Source: Balanoglossus misakiensis
Lineage: Eukaryota > Hemichordata
Length of the DNA: 64,000 nucleotides
Assembly (NCBI GenBank): GCA_040954595.2
Contig: CM082586.2
Span: forward strand, 6,014,001-6,078,000
Direction of reading: 5' to 3'
Shown piece by piece: positions 11,303-22,900 of the stretch (position 1 is the first letter of the stretch; the number at the start of each line of letters is the position of its first letter). The notes below the pieces were generated by a model. The model ran no database searches. It worked only from the letters and a program-made list of their open reading frames with translations, and was not told where the DNA came from. The translations under genes and the position numbers were made by a program.

Positions 11303-12228
11303 ATGGCGGCGTCCATGGTTCAGTATGTTGTCGTGAGAAGTGACTTGCTACATACTTTGAAATGGCCAACGGGAGCTGTTATAGCTCAGGTAATGTCAAG
11401 AAATTACTTAAGGCACTTTGGGTTGATTAAAAGTAGTCATGTTGATTATCAAAAATGTTGAAGAGTGGACGTACATCCACAAATGATCGAAAAAAAGTCA
11501 AGCCTATTTTCTTCGCTGTCAGTACCGTTTATGCTTTAATTGCTTGTTTTGGACGCGACGTGTGAGACTACAGTCCCCTCAGAAACATTTTCATAGCAAT
11601 CTGGCTTTATATCTGATTGTAAACCCGACTTGAATATGGATTGCATGCACTCGAAAAGCTGTTTTGCGGGCGTCGGGCGTGCGGAAATCGTGCTTTACAA
11701 AAACTTGATTTCAAATTGCGCCCTCTTACGACCATCTAATAAAACTAAGACTTTCCATTTTCTTCAAATGCAGGCTTGCCATGCGTGTACAGCAGTATTA
11801 CACATTTTCTACAGTGACCCGAACGTGCAACAGTATACGTCAGATTTAGATCGCATGCACAAGGTTGTACTTGAGGTGAGATTGGCTCTATTTTGTGGGT
11901 TTTTGATTGTGCTGGTTGACAATACATGTACACACTTCTACAATCCCCCCAAAGTTACCTTGGTAGATACCCAAGTACTGTAGTAAAAAGTGAAAAAAAA
12001 ATGATGAAACTACACGAAAAAAACTTGCTTTAATGATGCAAGTTATTTACATTCCAGGCGAAGGATGAAGAGAGTATACGGAAACTTGCCGAGAAATTAG
12101 AAGAGGATAAGATAGACCATAAACTGTGGATTGAACAACCTGAAGATATCCCAACATGCTTAGCATCAAAACCTTACCCAAAGGAACAAATACAAAAATA
12201 CTTCAAAAAATTTAAACTTTTCAAATAA
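11303..12228 (+). CDS. PTRHD1: Peptidyl-tRNA hydrolase domain-containing protein 1 (PTRHD1)
   Basis: A small PTH2-fold protein of 119 residues. Exons: 11303-11389, 11774-11875, 12058-12228, both introns phase 0. It opens MAASMVQYVVVRSDL, continues with the PTH2-like GAVIAQACHACTA segment, then DRMHKVVLEAKDEESIRKLA, and ends with WIEQPEDIPTCLASKPYPK and KFKLFK. This matches vertebrate PTRHD1 along its full length by eye. PTH2 enzymes release peptide from peptidyl-tRNA. For PTRHD1 I infer a related role from the fold and have not checked reported activity. The GAxxAQxxHA block that carries PTH2 active-site residues is kept. A possible AATAAA overlaps the stop codon (12224-12229). It is head to head with CENPO and convergent with the PRS-like gene. 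Confidence 0.93.
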
Positions 12229-13546
12229 ATAATATCACAGATACTTCACTTTGTTGACAAGTCTTTTCTCGTAGCATGGCCATAGTCCATATGAAAATTG
12301 CCAAAATTGCATTATTACATGGAAAAGATAGAATACTTCCATTTCTAGCCGCAAGTTTTTAGAATGGCATCGCGTAGGGCTGGGACAACAGAAAGACACT
12401 TTAACATTGCACAAAATAATTTTTATTTTCATTAATAATACTTCCTGAGAGAGAAAAAAATCTACATGTACTAAAATCAATATTTTTATCACAATTTGTA
12501 AAATTTCTCATACGCAATGTCACTTTTACAAAATGTGTCTGAATCAGTTCCCTGAACGAAAAAGGTAATTTAATGTAGAAGTGATAATACTCTAATGGAA
12601 AAAGAACAGTTGAATTTTCTGATGTTGAATGACAAAATCCGTCACATTAATTTGAATGTGTTTCTGTATTTTGCGTTTGCATCAAGCTTGATAGATCAGG
12701 CTTCTATTGAGAGTATTGAAGATCTCTGTCAGGAAACAGAATTTCTGAAGAAAAATGCTACTCCAGTTCTATATTATTGCACAGAACAGTGAAGAAGAAA
12801 TATAAAAAGTGAGTGTGAATCCGTTACAAGTCTTAACGGTAAGCAAAGACAACGGCACTTTAATAATCATTAAAAATAAAACCATGCATCAAAAATAAAA
12901 GAATTGTCAACCATAAAAAGGGATATGAAAACTTAAAACGTTTTTAACAAAAACTGGTTTGAATTCGCTGATCTCTGAGCAGTCAAGTACTGCTCACTGA
13001 ATCCTTAGCATTGTTTATGAACTTACCAAAAGAGGATGCTGCTCACTTTGAGAACTGAAGTTGTTCATGCAAGAGTTAAAATATCAATACCATACCCTGT
13101 TTACTGTTTTACAAACTATATACACAAAATCACAAGCCCTTTCAAAAAGACACATACACAACATTAACAAACTTTCATGTTGATAACAGTACAGGTAGTT
13201 GCTACCTTACACGACACAATTTGTATTTTATACTATACATTATCTTGTATAAATCATAGTATGATTGAAATGTTTCAATGAAGAGTTGGGGGTTCAGAAA
13301 AATGGCCTATGGCCTAGTACCTGGCAATAATTGCTGCCGTAATATAAGACCTCTGTTGCTTACTGGAGTAATAGGGATGTGACAAAGTGGAGAAAAAGAC
13401 AGGAATTTGAGGCTTCTATGTGCTTATAGTTACTACACATAAAACGATGCATTTTTATGACAGTACACAGTACTTTGTAACGTTTAAGAATGAAGACTTT
13501 TTAGATCTGTCCAACAGATTTGTTTGTAATTGAATGTACCCGTGAC
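12229..13546. other. Tail-to-tail intergenic and 3' UTR region
   Basis: Lies between the stops of PTRHD1 (+) and the PRS-like gene (-). A+T-rich, with no conserved-looking open frame; the short frames at 12235-12492 and 12595-12792 show no motif. It probably consists of the two 3' UTRs. Confidence 0.6.
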
Positions 13547-16200
13547 CTATCCCTGCAACAGATCAAATCCAAAGAGCATGTCAGCAACAGCATCGCACAG
13601 AGACAGAAGTTTGAACGGTGCATGTTCGGCTATTTCCTTGGCGTGGGGAATTGAGTCGGTGATCCAGAACTCTTCAAATTTGACCGGACTGTCGACGAAC
13701 GACTGCCACGATTTGTTGGGAAACACGGCGTGGGTGACGTAGGCGCTGATTGCGGAAGCTCCCTTGTCCATAAGTGCCTGGAAAAAAACAGCGGCCAGAA
13801 AGGAACGGACTGTTATAAATGGAGAAAAATATCATTATACAGGACCATGGTGTTTTGGCCAAATTAGCTGTGTTACGTTGATACATGGTGTACTATGACA
13901 ACTTACTTGAGCACAGTTCTTCAGTGTCCCTCCAGTCTGGATCAAATCATCAACAATGATGACTTTCTTCCCAGAGGGATCACCTGAAATTTAATACACA
14001 GTAAATGGAGACACAAATCCAAAACTTCAGTACTTCTACATAAGATGGTACCATTACTTAGCCTACTGTAACCCTTTCACCCCAGTTCCCTCTTAAGAGG
14101 TCCAACCTTAACATTGAAAACAATGGGTTTGGACTAAACCATGGTGTGTGAGGGTTAACGTATGATAAGCTGTAAATTTTGGCAATGTTTTTTTTCTATT
14201 TTTGTTGTTTTTTCTGAAGCACCAACATCTTCAAATTTGTCAACGTATACGCACCATCCTTGACCTTGACAACTCTCTTGTTGCCGTCTCGTATCTTGGC
14301 ACAGGTGATAGTCTCAAAATCATCAAATGAGGTGTGGAATCGCTTAAAAGCACCGTCGTCCGGGAACGCGATGCATATGTTCGCCTTGTCGGGCATTCTG
14401 CTGATCTCTCTCAACAGCAAGGGAATGGCTGTCTCTAATCTGTAACAGAGAAATACAAAGACCCATAATGGCTACATTTGCGATTTGTAACAGAGGCACG
14501 TCCTGCCGCAGCACTGAAAGAATGGTTGGCTTCTGTTTTATATGGAAGTGATTTGTGACAGTCATTTTATCTGAATATATCTGGAGAAACCATTGGCACT
14601 TCTATTATATATGAAATTTATCTCGCTAGTAACGGCCATAAATGCATACAAATGCACATACTGGTGTTTAGATATGTGTGCACACATACAGAGGTAAGCA
14701 CTGTGTCAACTGCACTCATAAGCTCCCACTACCAAGGATAAAGCGTGAATCACCAATGGACGAATTGTACCTGGGAATGACTCCGTCCGAAAAGTAGAAT
14801 CTTTCTTGCAATGCATGCACGTCGTAGATGACAAGCTGGGCTGGGCCTCTAGCAGTGTACGGGATAGCTGACAAGAGTGTAGCTAAAGTCTGAAAACAAA
14901 TGATAAACTGAGTGATTACTTCCAGGTGTATACTGTACATGTAGTGTGTACACGTATATTTACACATAACACCACAGCTGAAGCTGTCTATACTAGACAC
15001 TGATGTGACAGAGAAAAAAATGTTTGATTTGAAGAAGCTATATTTTGTTCATTTTGAGCACGTAAATGAAATGGTAGATCTCTGTACTGTATGTGCATCA
15101 TTATCATAACTAAATCACCTTTGCCGTGGCAATCTGGCCTTCCGTATCCACCCTTTCCATGGTTCCAGTTGCAAAGTACGGAAGTATACAGGTGAATGAT
15201 CTGGCAAGATATCTGGAATTGAAACCACCATTTCTTGAGTTCACATTCAAATGGAATTCTAAATGGCACTCCACTGAAATCTTGAACTCTTGACATAATT
15301 TGACGAGCTCACTCCACTAGGGGACCTACCTTGGAATGGCATAGAGTATGGAGAGCTGTTCAAACACAACTTCAGGAGAATGAAAACTGCCAATGTATAT
15401 AACTGTGGAGAGAAGAGATTGTATAGTGAGTTTTTTGTACCTGACCCCTGGTGACGTTTTCTTCTGAGCGAGTGCAAAGCCCAGAGTTACAGGAAAACTA
15501 TCTCTGCCTAGTGATTGTAAAATTATGTGTATATGCTAGTCAGTCTATCTGTCTCTGTTTCTCTTCATACAGTGTTTACTCTCAAACTGCTACAAACCGT
15601 CTCTCCCATAGCAGCTCTTCACATCTTTGATAAATAAGTTCGGCCACCCATCAGGGAATTTCTCCCATTGTATAGCCTTGGTCTTGAGCTCTATGTTCTG
15701 ACGACCACGGGATGTTTGTCTTGCATAGCCTTGCTGCATGAGAAAATATGATCATTCATAAGGCTATGTCTCCAACGTTAAAGGCCCATGTTTCTTGACA
15801 AAATGGGCGTTTCTATAGAAATAAACATATGACCTTATGAATGTACACACCACAGGGTCAGTGTAAACAAACACAATGACATGTCGGATAGTTATGTTTA
15901 CCTCCTGTGTTTCAATTCATGGGGGACCATCTTCGACTGCGAGAATGAATCGGGGGATGTCCCAAATACATGAAAGGCAGGGCTCAGCCTCTGAGAATGC
16001 TGTAGTAGGCTGGACCCGCCCCGTTCAGCTTTGCTTTCGCTTTGCTGGGTCCCATGGATACGGGAAAGTTGAGATAATTGCAATCACGATCAAAACACTG
16101 TGGAGTGATCTCATACCTCATCGCCTGCATTCTCGGTGGCGTCCACCTCCATCGCCAGTTGACTGCATCTTGCTTTGATCGATTCGGCAAGATGTTCCAT
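13547..16200 (-). CDS. Ribose-phosphate pyrophosphokinase, plant-type class (PRS3/PRS4-like)
   Basis: Predicted cytosolic enzyme making PRPP from ribose 5-phosphate and ATP, the entry point to purine, pyrimidine and NAD synthesis. Exons in transcript order: 16200-16117, 15733-15598, 15402-15330, 15212-15119, 14889-14771, 14439-14255, 13983-13907, 13777-13547; phases agree, giving 332 residues. Seen: WEKFPDGWPNLFI, then SFHSPEVVFEQLSILYAIPR, the LPYFATGTMERVD loop, YDVHALQERFYF (His154 in the place of the PRPS catalytic His), FPDDGAFKRF, the PRPP-binding loop VIIVDDLIQTGGTL (238-251) and AYVTHAVFPNKSW. These follow the spinach/Arabidopsis phosphate-independent isozymes 3 and 4, not animal PRPS1/2, whose DLHAxQIQGFF segment is absent. 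No plastid or mitochondrial leader is evident. It diverges from SRRT. Identity is firm; cofactor behaviour is inferred from the class. Confidence 0.9.
14069..14158 (+). repeat. Short inverted-repeat element, family M3, copy b (PRS-like intron)
   Basis: Begins TAACCCTTTCACCCC and ends GTGTGAGGGTTA, with the family core AACAATGGGTTTGGACTAAA. It sits in the intron between the exons at 14439-14255 and 13983-13907. Confidence 0.7.
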
Positions 16201-16915
16201 GGATGGGTGGCATAATAAGATTGCGTCTGATCTCGCCGACAAGTTTACTATGGGCGCCGCCATCTTCGATTGATGTTTGGACGATTCCACGGTGCACTGA
16301 CATGAGGGGAAGTTTTGAAGAAGTGGTCTGTACGAAATCGCACATTTACAAGTTTTTTTCCGTGAACTATGATCTTAAGACATACGATTCAGCTCGTGAG
16401 GAATTTCTGTTTTTAATTCAGTAAACGGGTCGTGTGTTTTTATGTATTTAAAACATAATTTCTTAAGCTGGGCATTGCCTGTGCATATAAGTTCAAACTC
16501 CCGCTGGACACTGCTTTGCATTGTGGGTAGTAACTCACATGGCCGCCATGTTGTAAAGCTGTAACAAGTCGTCGTGAGAGATTTTACAAACGCTGGGTGA
16601 TTTCTTGTGATCTGTTAAGTTTCTGCTATAGTTAAGGTGAGTAAAGTGTAACCGTTTCGCCTTTTGAGGCATTTGAAGGGAATTTAGTGAGTATTATGTG
16701 CGCATGGCGTCTGCTGACAGTGGTGCCATGATAGTTTGCTTGATCGCGACGGTTGGCCATGTTGTTGAGTTAGGCTGTTGGTTCTAAAAGTCGACATGTG
16801 TCATATCGTACATATTTTATGGGTTAACGTTGCGATGCTCACACCTGTTGGCGATTTACTGAATTGGTTTTGTGCGTTTCAGGCCATTGATCAGCTGGTA
16901 GCGTCTTGGTGAACA
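16201..16915. promoter_or_regulatory. Divergent promoter of the PRS-like gene and SRRT, with SRRT 5' UTR exon
   Basis: About 700 bases separate the two start codons. The reverse complement of 16251-16264 reads AAGATGGCGGCGCC, a YY1-type motif upstream of the PRS-like start. On the SRRT side, 16517-16531 read in reverse gives ACTACCCACAATGCA, close to the ZNF143/Staf core (CCCAnAATGCA), followed at 16539-16556 by a second YY1-like GGCGGCCAT. A non-coding SRRT leader exon probably ends at about 16636 (AAG before GTGAGTA) and rejoins at 16883 (AG acceptor) just before the ATG at 16916. Factor binding is inferred from motif resemblance only. Confidence 0.55.
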
Positions 16916-19900
16916 ATGGGTGACAGCGATGAGGAATACGATCGTCGTAGAGGGCGCGACAAATTCAGGAGGGAGAGGAGCGACTACAATGACAGGAGGG
17001 ACAGAGAAGATCGCAACAGGAGGGACGATTGGGGAGACAGGTAGGCTCTTCGTGTCTTACACTGGAGTCCCATTTTAACGCACAATGATTGTGTGTGGTA
17101 ACCGTTTCAAATGGTTCGTAAATAATGTTTAACTTTACTGTGCTGGTGTGGGAAATCACAGGTGTTCTTTAGATAGATAGTGTCATACATGTACTCTAGT
17201 GTGTGGAACAAAGCCTTCACCGTAGCTTTCAACCATATGGAGCAAGAGGCAACGTCGACGACTGACTTCAACTGCAGTGAGGGCACAGACGGAACATACT
17301 CAATAGAAAGTGTTATTAATTTCTGCAGGAGGAGAGAGGGTCGTGACACAGGACGGCATGACTGGAGCCGGAGAGATTACTCGGACTACGACAGGCGGCG
17401 AGATCGGTACAGCCCCCAGAGACGTGATATGAGCCCACCACACATGAAGAGAATGAGAAGGGACTGGTAGGCATAGCTATTTTGAATAGCATTAGTCTTT
17501 GTAGATCTTCATAATAATGGGTGTCATTTCTGTGATTATACCTGTACAAGGAACGTACATGTAGTTCCTTATCTTAGGTTATGTTTGACCAGTGATATAA
17601 ATGTGGATATGTTTAACAGACGGGCAAGACAAGCTAACAGCCAGTCAAGGCACATAAAGTTTAGTCAGTAATATGTGTGATTCTGTTGTGTTTATGAACA
17701 TTATAGCCAGGCGTATGCTGAGTTCAGGTGGGTGTTTTGAGCGGTGACCAGCTGTTGACATCATTGTTGACTACTGAGATATGACACATGCCTGTCACAG
17801 TAAAAGTAGTTTCAAACCAAACCAAGACCGCCGATGTACTTCGATCTGATTACATCTAATACCTTGCTTCGCTTTGCCTCTAGGGATGACACAAGCTATG
17901 CTGGTTACGAGGCTAACAACATGCAATACGGCGGCGGACACCAGTACGGCCCGCCTCCAGCGTGGGGTCATCCAAGTTCAGATATGCCACATCCACACAT
18001 GCAGCAGGCACCCATGCAACACCAGCAAGGAGGACCCAGGTATATTTTCATGATGATGTTTATTAAAAAGATGTATTCAATATTCTCCTCAGAGGGTTTA
18101 ATGGTACACTGGGGTCAATTCCTTCAATTTTTGCATGTATCGAGAAAAATATGTCAAAGAGAAATGCTGGAGTATGGTCAGAGGACCCATTATTTTATGA
18201 ATTTTAAAACACAGTGTATATGAGTGAACCAGTGTGCCCTGTAACAAACATAATTTCTAAAAGCTGTGAGTCAATTTGAGGATTTCTAAAAATGTCTCTG
18301 AATCAGCCCTATACCTTACCTTTGCATGTAGTGTGGACAATTTTCTTGAGTCACCTCTAAGTTTGTTCTTTCAGTGGCGCGTCAAATGGGCTTAGAATGC
18401 ACACTGTTGCGAACAGGAAAAAATAAGAAAATCTACATTGACTGTTTGGTTTTTACCCAGGCATGGTGGGGAGATCGACTCAGGCATGCCAAACGTACCC
18501 CAGATGATGACGTTCAAGCAGTTCTTGGCCAACCAGGACGATTCCATTGATGACCAGGAGGCTGTGAAGAAGTACAATGAATATAAGATTGAATTCAAAC
18601 GGCAACAGTTGAGCGATTTCTTTGTGGCACACAAAGAGGAAGAATGGTGAGTCGTCATTTTATTTTTTCTCATTGTTTTCTAGAGAAACCAGTTAGCTGG
18701 GTGTTTATATCAAAGTTTTAAAATAACCCCAGAAAAATGGGTGAAAAGAGACACCATGTCAGAAAAAATTGTATAGGCAAAGACATGAAATTTCATTTGA
18801 AATATGATCTGGGTAATTTGATTTGTCAATATGTGAAATGTAGTTCGTTTTTGTGAGAATATGATCTTTCAAAGGAAATTTCTGTTTCCTCTGTTTCTGA
18901 ATTTGTGTAATGTTTTATATATAAGAGGTCCAACCTTACCATAGGAAATAATGGGTTGGACTGAACCATGTTGATGAAAGGGTTAAAATGAAATTAAATT
19001 TATAGTTTTAACACAATGCTCTCCAATGTAGGTTATTCGGTCCAAATTTATTGACTCTGTACAAGTGATGTTCAGTTATATTTTAATCTTCGTTTTCCAA
19101 GTTTTGCTATTGTGTTTGTGAACCCCCTTCCTGTCAGTATACAATTTTTGTTTACAACGTGCTGTCACATGCAAACCCAAGTCCTTGTAATGTAAACCAC
19201 TTCAAAGTCCTGCAAAATCCCCCCTGGAACTTTCAAGTGGTTTTCTCACTGTATGAACCCCTGCAACCAGCGACGGTTGGGGGTCGGAACAAATTCATTG
19301 TATTTTTCCAACAGTAATTACTAACTCTTCTCTCCCTAGCCGTGCTGGAATAGCAAGTTCTACGGAGCGTACATTCGTTGACCTTTCCGCGATCTGGCAT
19401 TCGGCTCTAGCTAGTCAGGTCACTGCGCACAATGCAGTGTTTAGGTTATACAGTAATAGGGCTAGCTAGCGTAGGTTTTTTTTATGTACGTACGTTAAAT
19501 GCCCCGCACAGAATGGAAGGAACTCACAACTCGCCCTGAAGATAATCTTCAGGAAATTTGTATTACATTGTGGTAAGATGCGAACAGAATCTTCAAACAG
19601 GTATACTCGAAAACCCAATTCAGGAAACTGAAAAGCTCATTATCATTGCTGGTACTATGACATTTATGTGTGCGATTCAGCTCATTGAAGTTACTGATAT
19701 GATCAGAGATGTTTGGTCAATGCTTATAACAGTATTCAATCTGAAATGAATGGTTGTAACATTGTGGAAAATTTGTCTCTGTTGCTCTGTGTACCCCAGT
19801 GGTTTCCCCAGGATGCATGTTTATCAAAAAAAGAAAAAAAAATAGGGTTCAAGTTCAACCAAATTATGCTGGTGAAAAGATTAATTCTAAGGTGGAATTT

Positions 19901-22900
19901 CGAAAACTGACTCTTGAATAAACCGAAAATTTCAAAATCAATGTATATTTTTGTAGAGTTAATGCTGTCAACAGATGCACATGCACCCTGGGTGAATTCC
20001 TTGGAAATATTATGTTATTCATTTACATGGCATTTATACTGTGAAAACTTGACTGAGCACCGCTGGTGTGTGTTGACAGGTTCCGTTCCAAGTATCATCC
20101 GGACGAGTGTGGCAAACGGAAAGAGGAGTCTCTCAGAGCTCTCAAGAACCGGAGAGACGTCTTCCTGGATCTGTACGAGAAAGGATGGCTGGACAAGTTC
20201 TCGCTGGACATAGACAAACAGGACGAGGTGGTCAAGTTTCTGGACGCATGTAAGTGAAAACTCGTCCAGAAAAAATGACCGCTTGACCGCCATCTTGTGA
20301 TTTCTGAGCATCATTTGGTACTGCATGTCAAAGTGAAAAAATTTGAGTTTTTTTGGAAGAAAACAACCTGGCTACACACTGAATTCATAGGAAGTGAAGG
20401 ACCTCCTCTCTCATTCCTGGCTGCTGGGAAGATCAATAGTGTTGGGTAAACTCATTCCACATTGTCATGATGACATTCAATTTCTGTTCCTATTTTTTTT
20501 TTCCAGCTGTCATTAAGATGGAAGGGGGTACTGACCACGATCTGAAAGTCTTGGATCAGCCGCTGTCTCCAGTGAAGACAATGAATAGTCCGTACAGAAG
20601 GAACAGGTCGGGGTCCGAGTCGCAACCGGAGAAGACGGCCGATGAAAAAAGGTCAGTACTTTCACTCATCACCGGTCGCTACTTCAGGACATGTGATTAG
20701 CTGTATAGTGTATTAGAGTGCAAAGGTGGTCACATTAGTTTGAACAAGACCACATGTACACATACATGTTGTTTTTAAAGCAAGACTACGATCTACTGAA
20801 TCAATGCAGTTCAAATAATAAAGACGGACAAGTATTGGGAATTTGAAAATCAGTGTATCTGTCTTGATTGTATCGGTCTCATAAATTTCAGTTCTCAAAA
20901 ACGGAGCAAAGGAGAGGAAACCGAGAGAAGAGGAGAGAAAATGTAAGAGTCTGTGAGTTTGTAGTGTGTCGTGTTCCGTGCAAACTGTAGTCTTGTCAGC
21001 TCACTAACTTAACACCACTCTCTGATTGTATTGTAGTTGTTAAAGTAAAATAAAGATAATTTTCACTTGCCTTGTTGTGTAACCTTCTCACCCCCGAAGT
21101 CACGATGGTATGATGATAGATCTGTCTTTCAATATACAAAACAGATGGAAGACCATGCTATTCTTGGTTTGGAGGGTGAAAGGGTTTGAATTTTTTGTTT
21201 CTTTTATGTGTAATGACTAATCGTACTGTACTTACTTCTCTACTAAGAGCTTATTATATTATTTAGTAAGTACTAAGAGTAATGTATATCTAATCTTTAC
21301 TAACATGACATTCAGTCCTATTAGTCCTGATTATGTCTGTAATTTTATGGACACAGGTGATGATACAGTCATCCCTGAGGTAGCTTTTTGTCAAGAGCCT
21401 GCACTTCCTTATGTGTGTGGAGAACTCTGTCATTATGTTGATTCTTAAAAGAATTTTTCTTCTGGTTAACTCTACTGCTCCTGCCCTTTTGTAGTGATGA
21501 GGAGGAAACTGGAGAAGCAAAGAACGACAAAGAGAAGAAATCTGACGCGAAGAGTGAGGTGAGACAATGAAACCCTTCAGTATCATGCTTATTTAGTGTT
21601 TGGCTAGAATTCAATCTGTGACCAAAACAAAACAACAGCTTGACACTTTCCCAAGGTAACATGAAAGTAATGAGAAGTAGGTTGTGTACTTATGATGTGG
21701 TAGCATATTTTTTGGTTCCATTTGGTTTATGTGTCTACCATTGGGACCTTATGAAAATGGTTGTGTATGTATGTGTGTATGTATGTATGTATGTATGTAT
21801 GTATGTATGTACGTACAGTAATATGTGCGGTATGTATGTGTGTACGTATGTTAATGTACGTATGTTAATGTATGTATGTTAATGTATGTATGTTAATGTA
21901 TGTGTGTGTGTGTTTATATGAATTTCAAATTGCAAGACTGCACACAGTGATGGTTATTTGAAATCTAAGTAGGTTTTTTTTTCTCATGTGTACATTTTTT
22001 AGAAGGATATGACAACAGAGCAACAGAAACAGGCCAAAAATGCAGAAGAGTACAAGAAACAGCAAGAGGATGATGAGGATGAGGAGAAGCCGGAGAAGAA
22101 GGAAGAAAAACCACGGAAACGGAGACACGAATACAACTATGATGAAAACGACAGTGTCAGTGGGAGTGACAGTGATGACTCGGAAGCAGACCCTGCACCT
22201 CCAGGTGCGTGTTCATATTTGTGTGCATGTGTGTGTTTCTTGGTCTCTGTGTAGTGTCTATAGTATATCAGTGTTTTTGTCTTACCTAGGTTCCCCTTGG
22301 TATATCATTGCAGCATATTGCTGGATAGTAGCCGTATTACAAGGGTTCCCAAAAACCCTGTATATGCCCATGTGTTCGTGTGTACAGTCAAACCAGTGTT
22401 AGTGGCCTCCTCTAAATAGTGACCACTTTGTTATAGTCCCTGTGTAAATGTGCATTAATTAACCTCTATATATAGGCCAGTTTAGGAATGTCCCTTGTCT
22501 GGCCACTATAGACAGGTTCGACTGTATATGTGTCCGTTCATGTATCTCATGTTGTGTATGTGTGCGTCAATGGCAGTCTTTTCTCACCACACTGTCACAT
22601 TGAAATACACAGGCGTGGAACCACGTGCCCCCGGTGCAGAAACGACTGAAAGTGAAAAACCCAAAGAGGAAAACAAGGAGGAGGAAGGAGCGGAGAAAAA
22701 GAAGAAAGAGGAGGGAGGTTAGTGTGACTGAATCATAATCATATTCACCTAAGTTTGATTGTCCTTAAAAATCTTGACATAGCAATATGTAAAATCCTAG
22801 ATTTATATACTAGTGGTACATGGATGTTAATTAGGCAAGTGAAAAAAAATGTGTTTTCATCACAAGTTATTAGTTGGATAATGGCAACTTGCCTGTGCTG

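Noticed and set aside
15598-15738. Met at the start of MQQGYARQ as the start of the PRS-like protein
   Set aside because: The ATG straddles a good splice acceptor, and an upstream exon (16200-16117) supplies a start in the right phase.
15898-15945. Possible extra PRS-like exon with good AG and GT borders
   Set aside because: Its only open frame leaves two leftover bases, which does not fit the phase 0 entry of the next exon. It might be an alternative non-coding exon.
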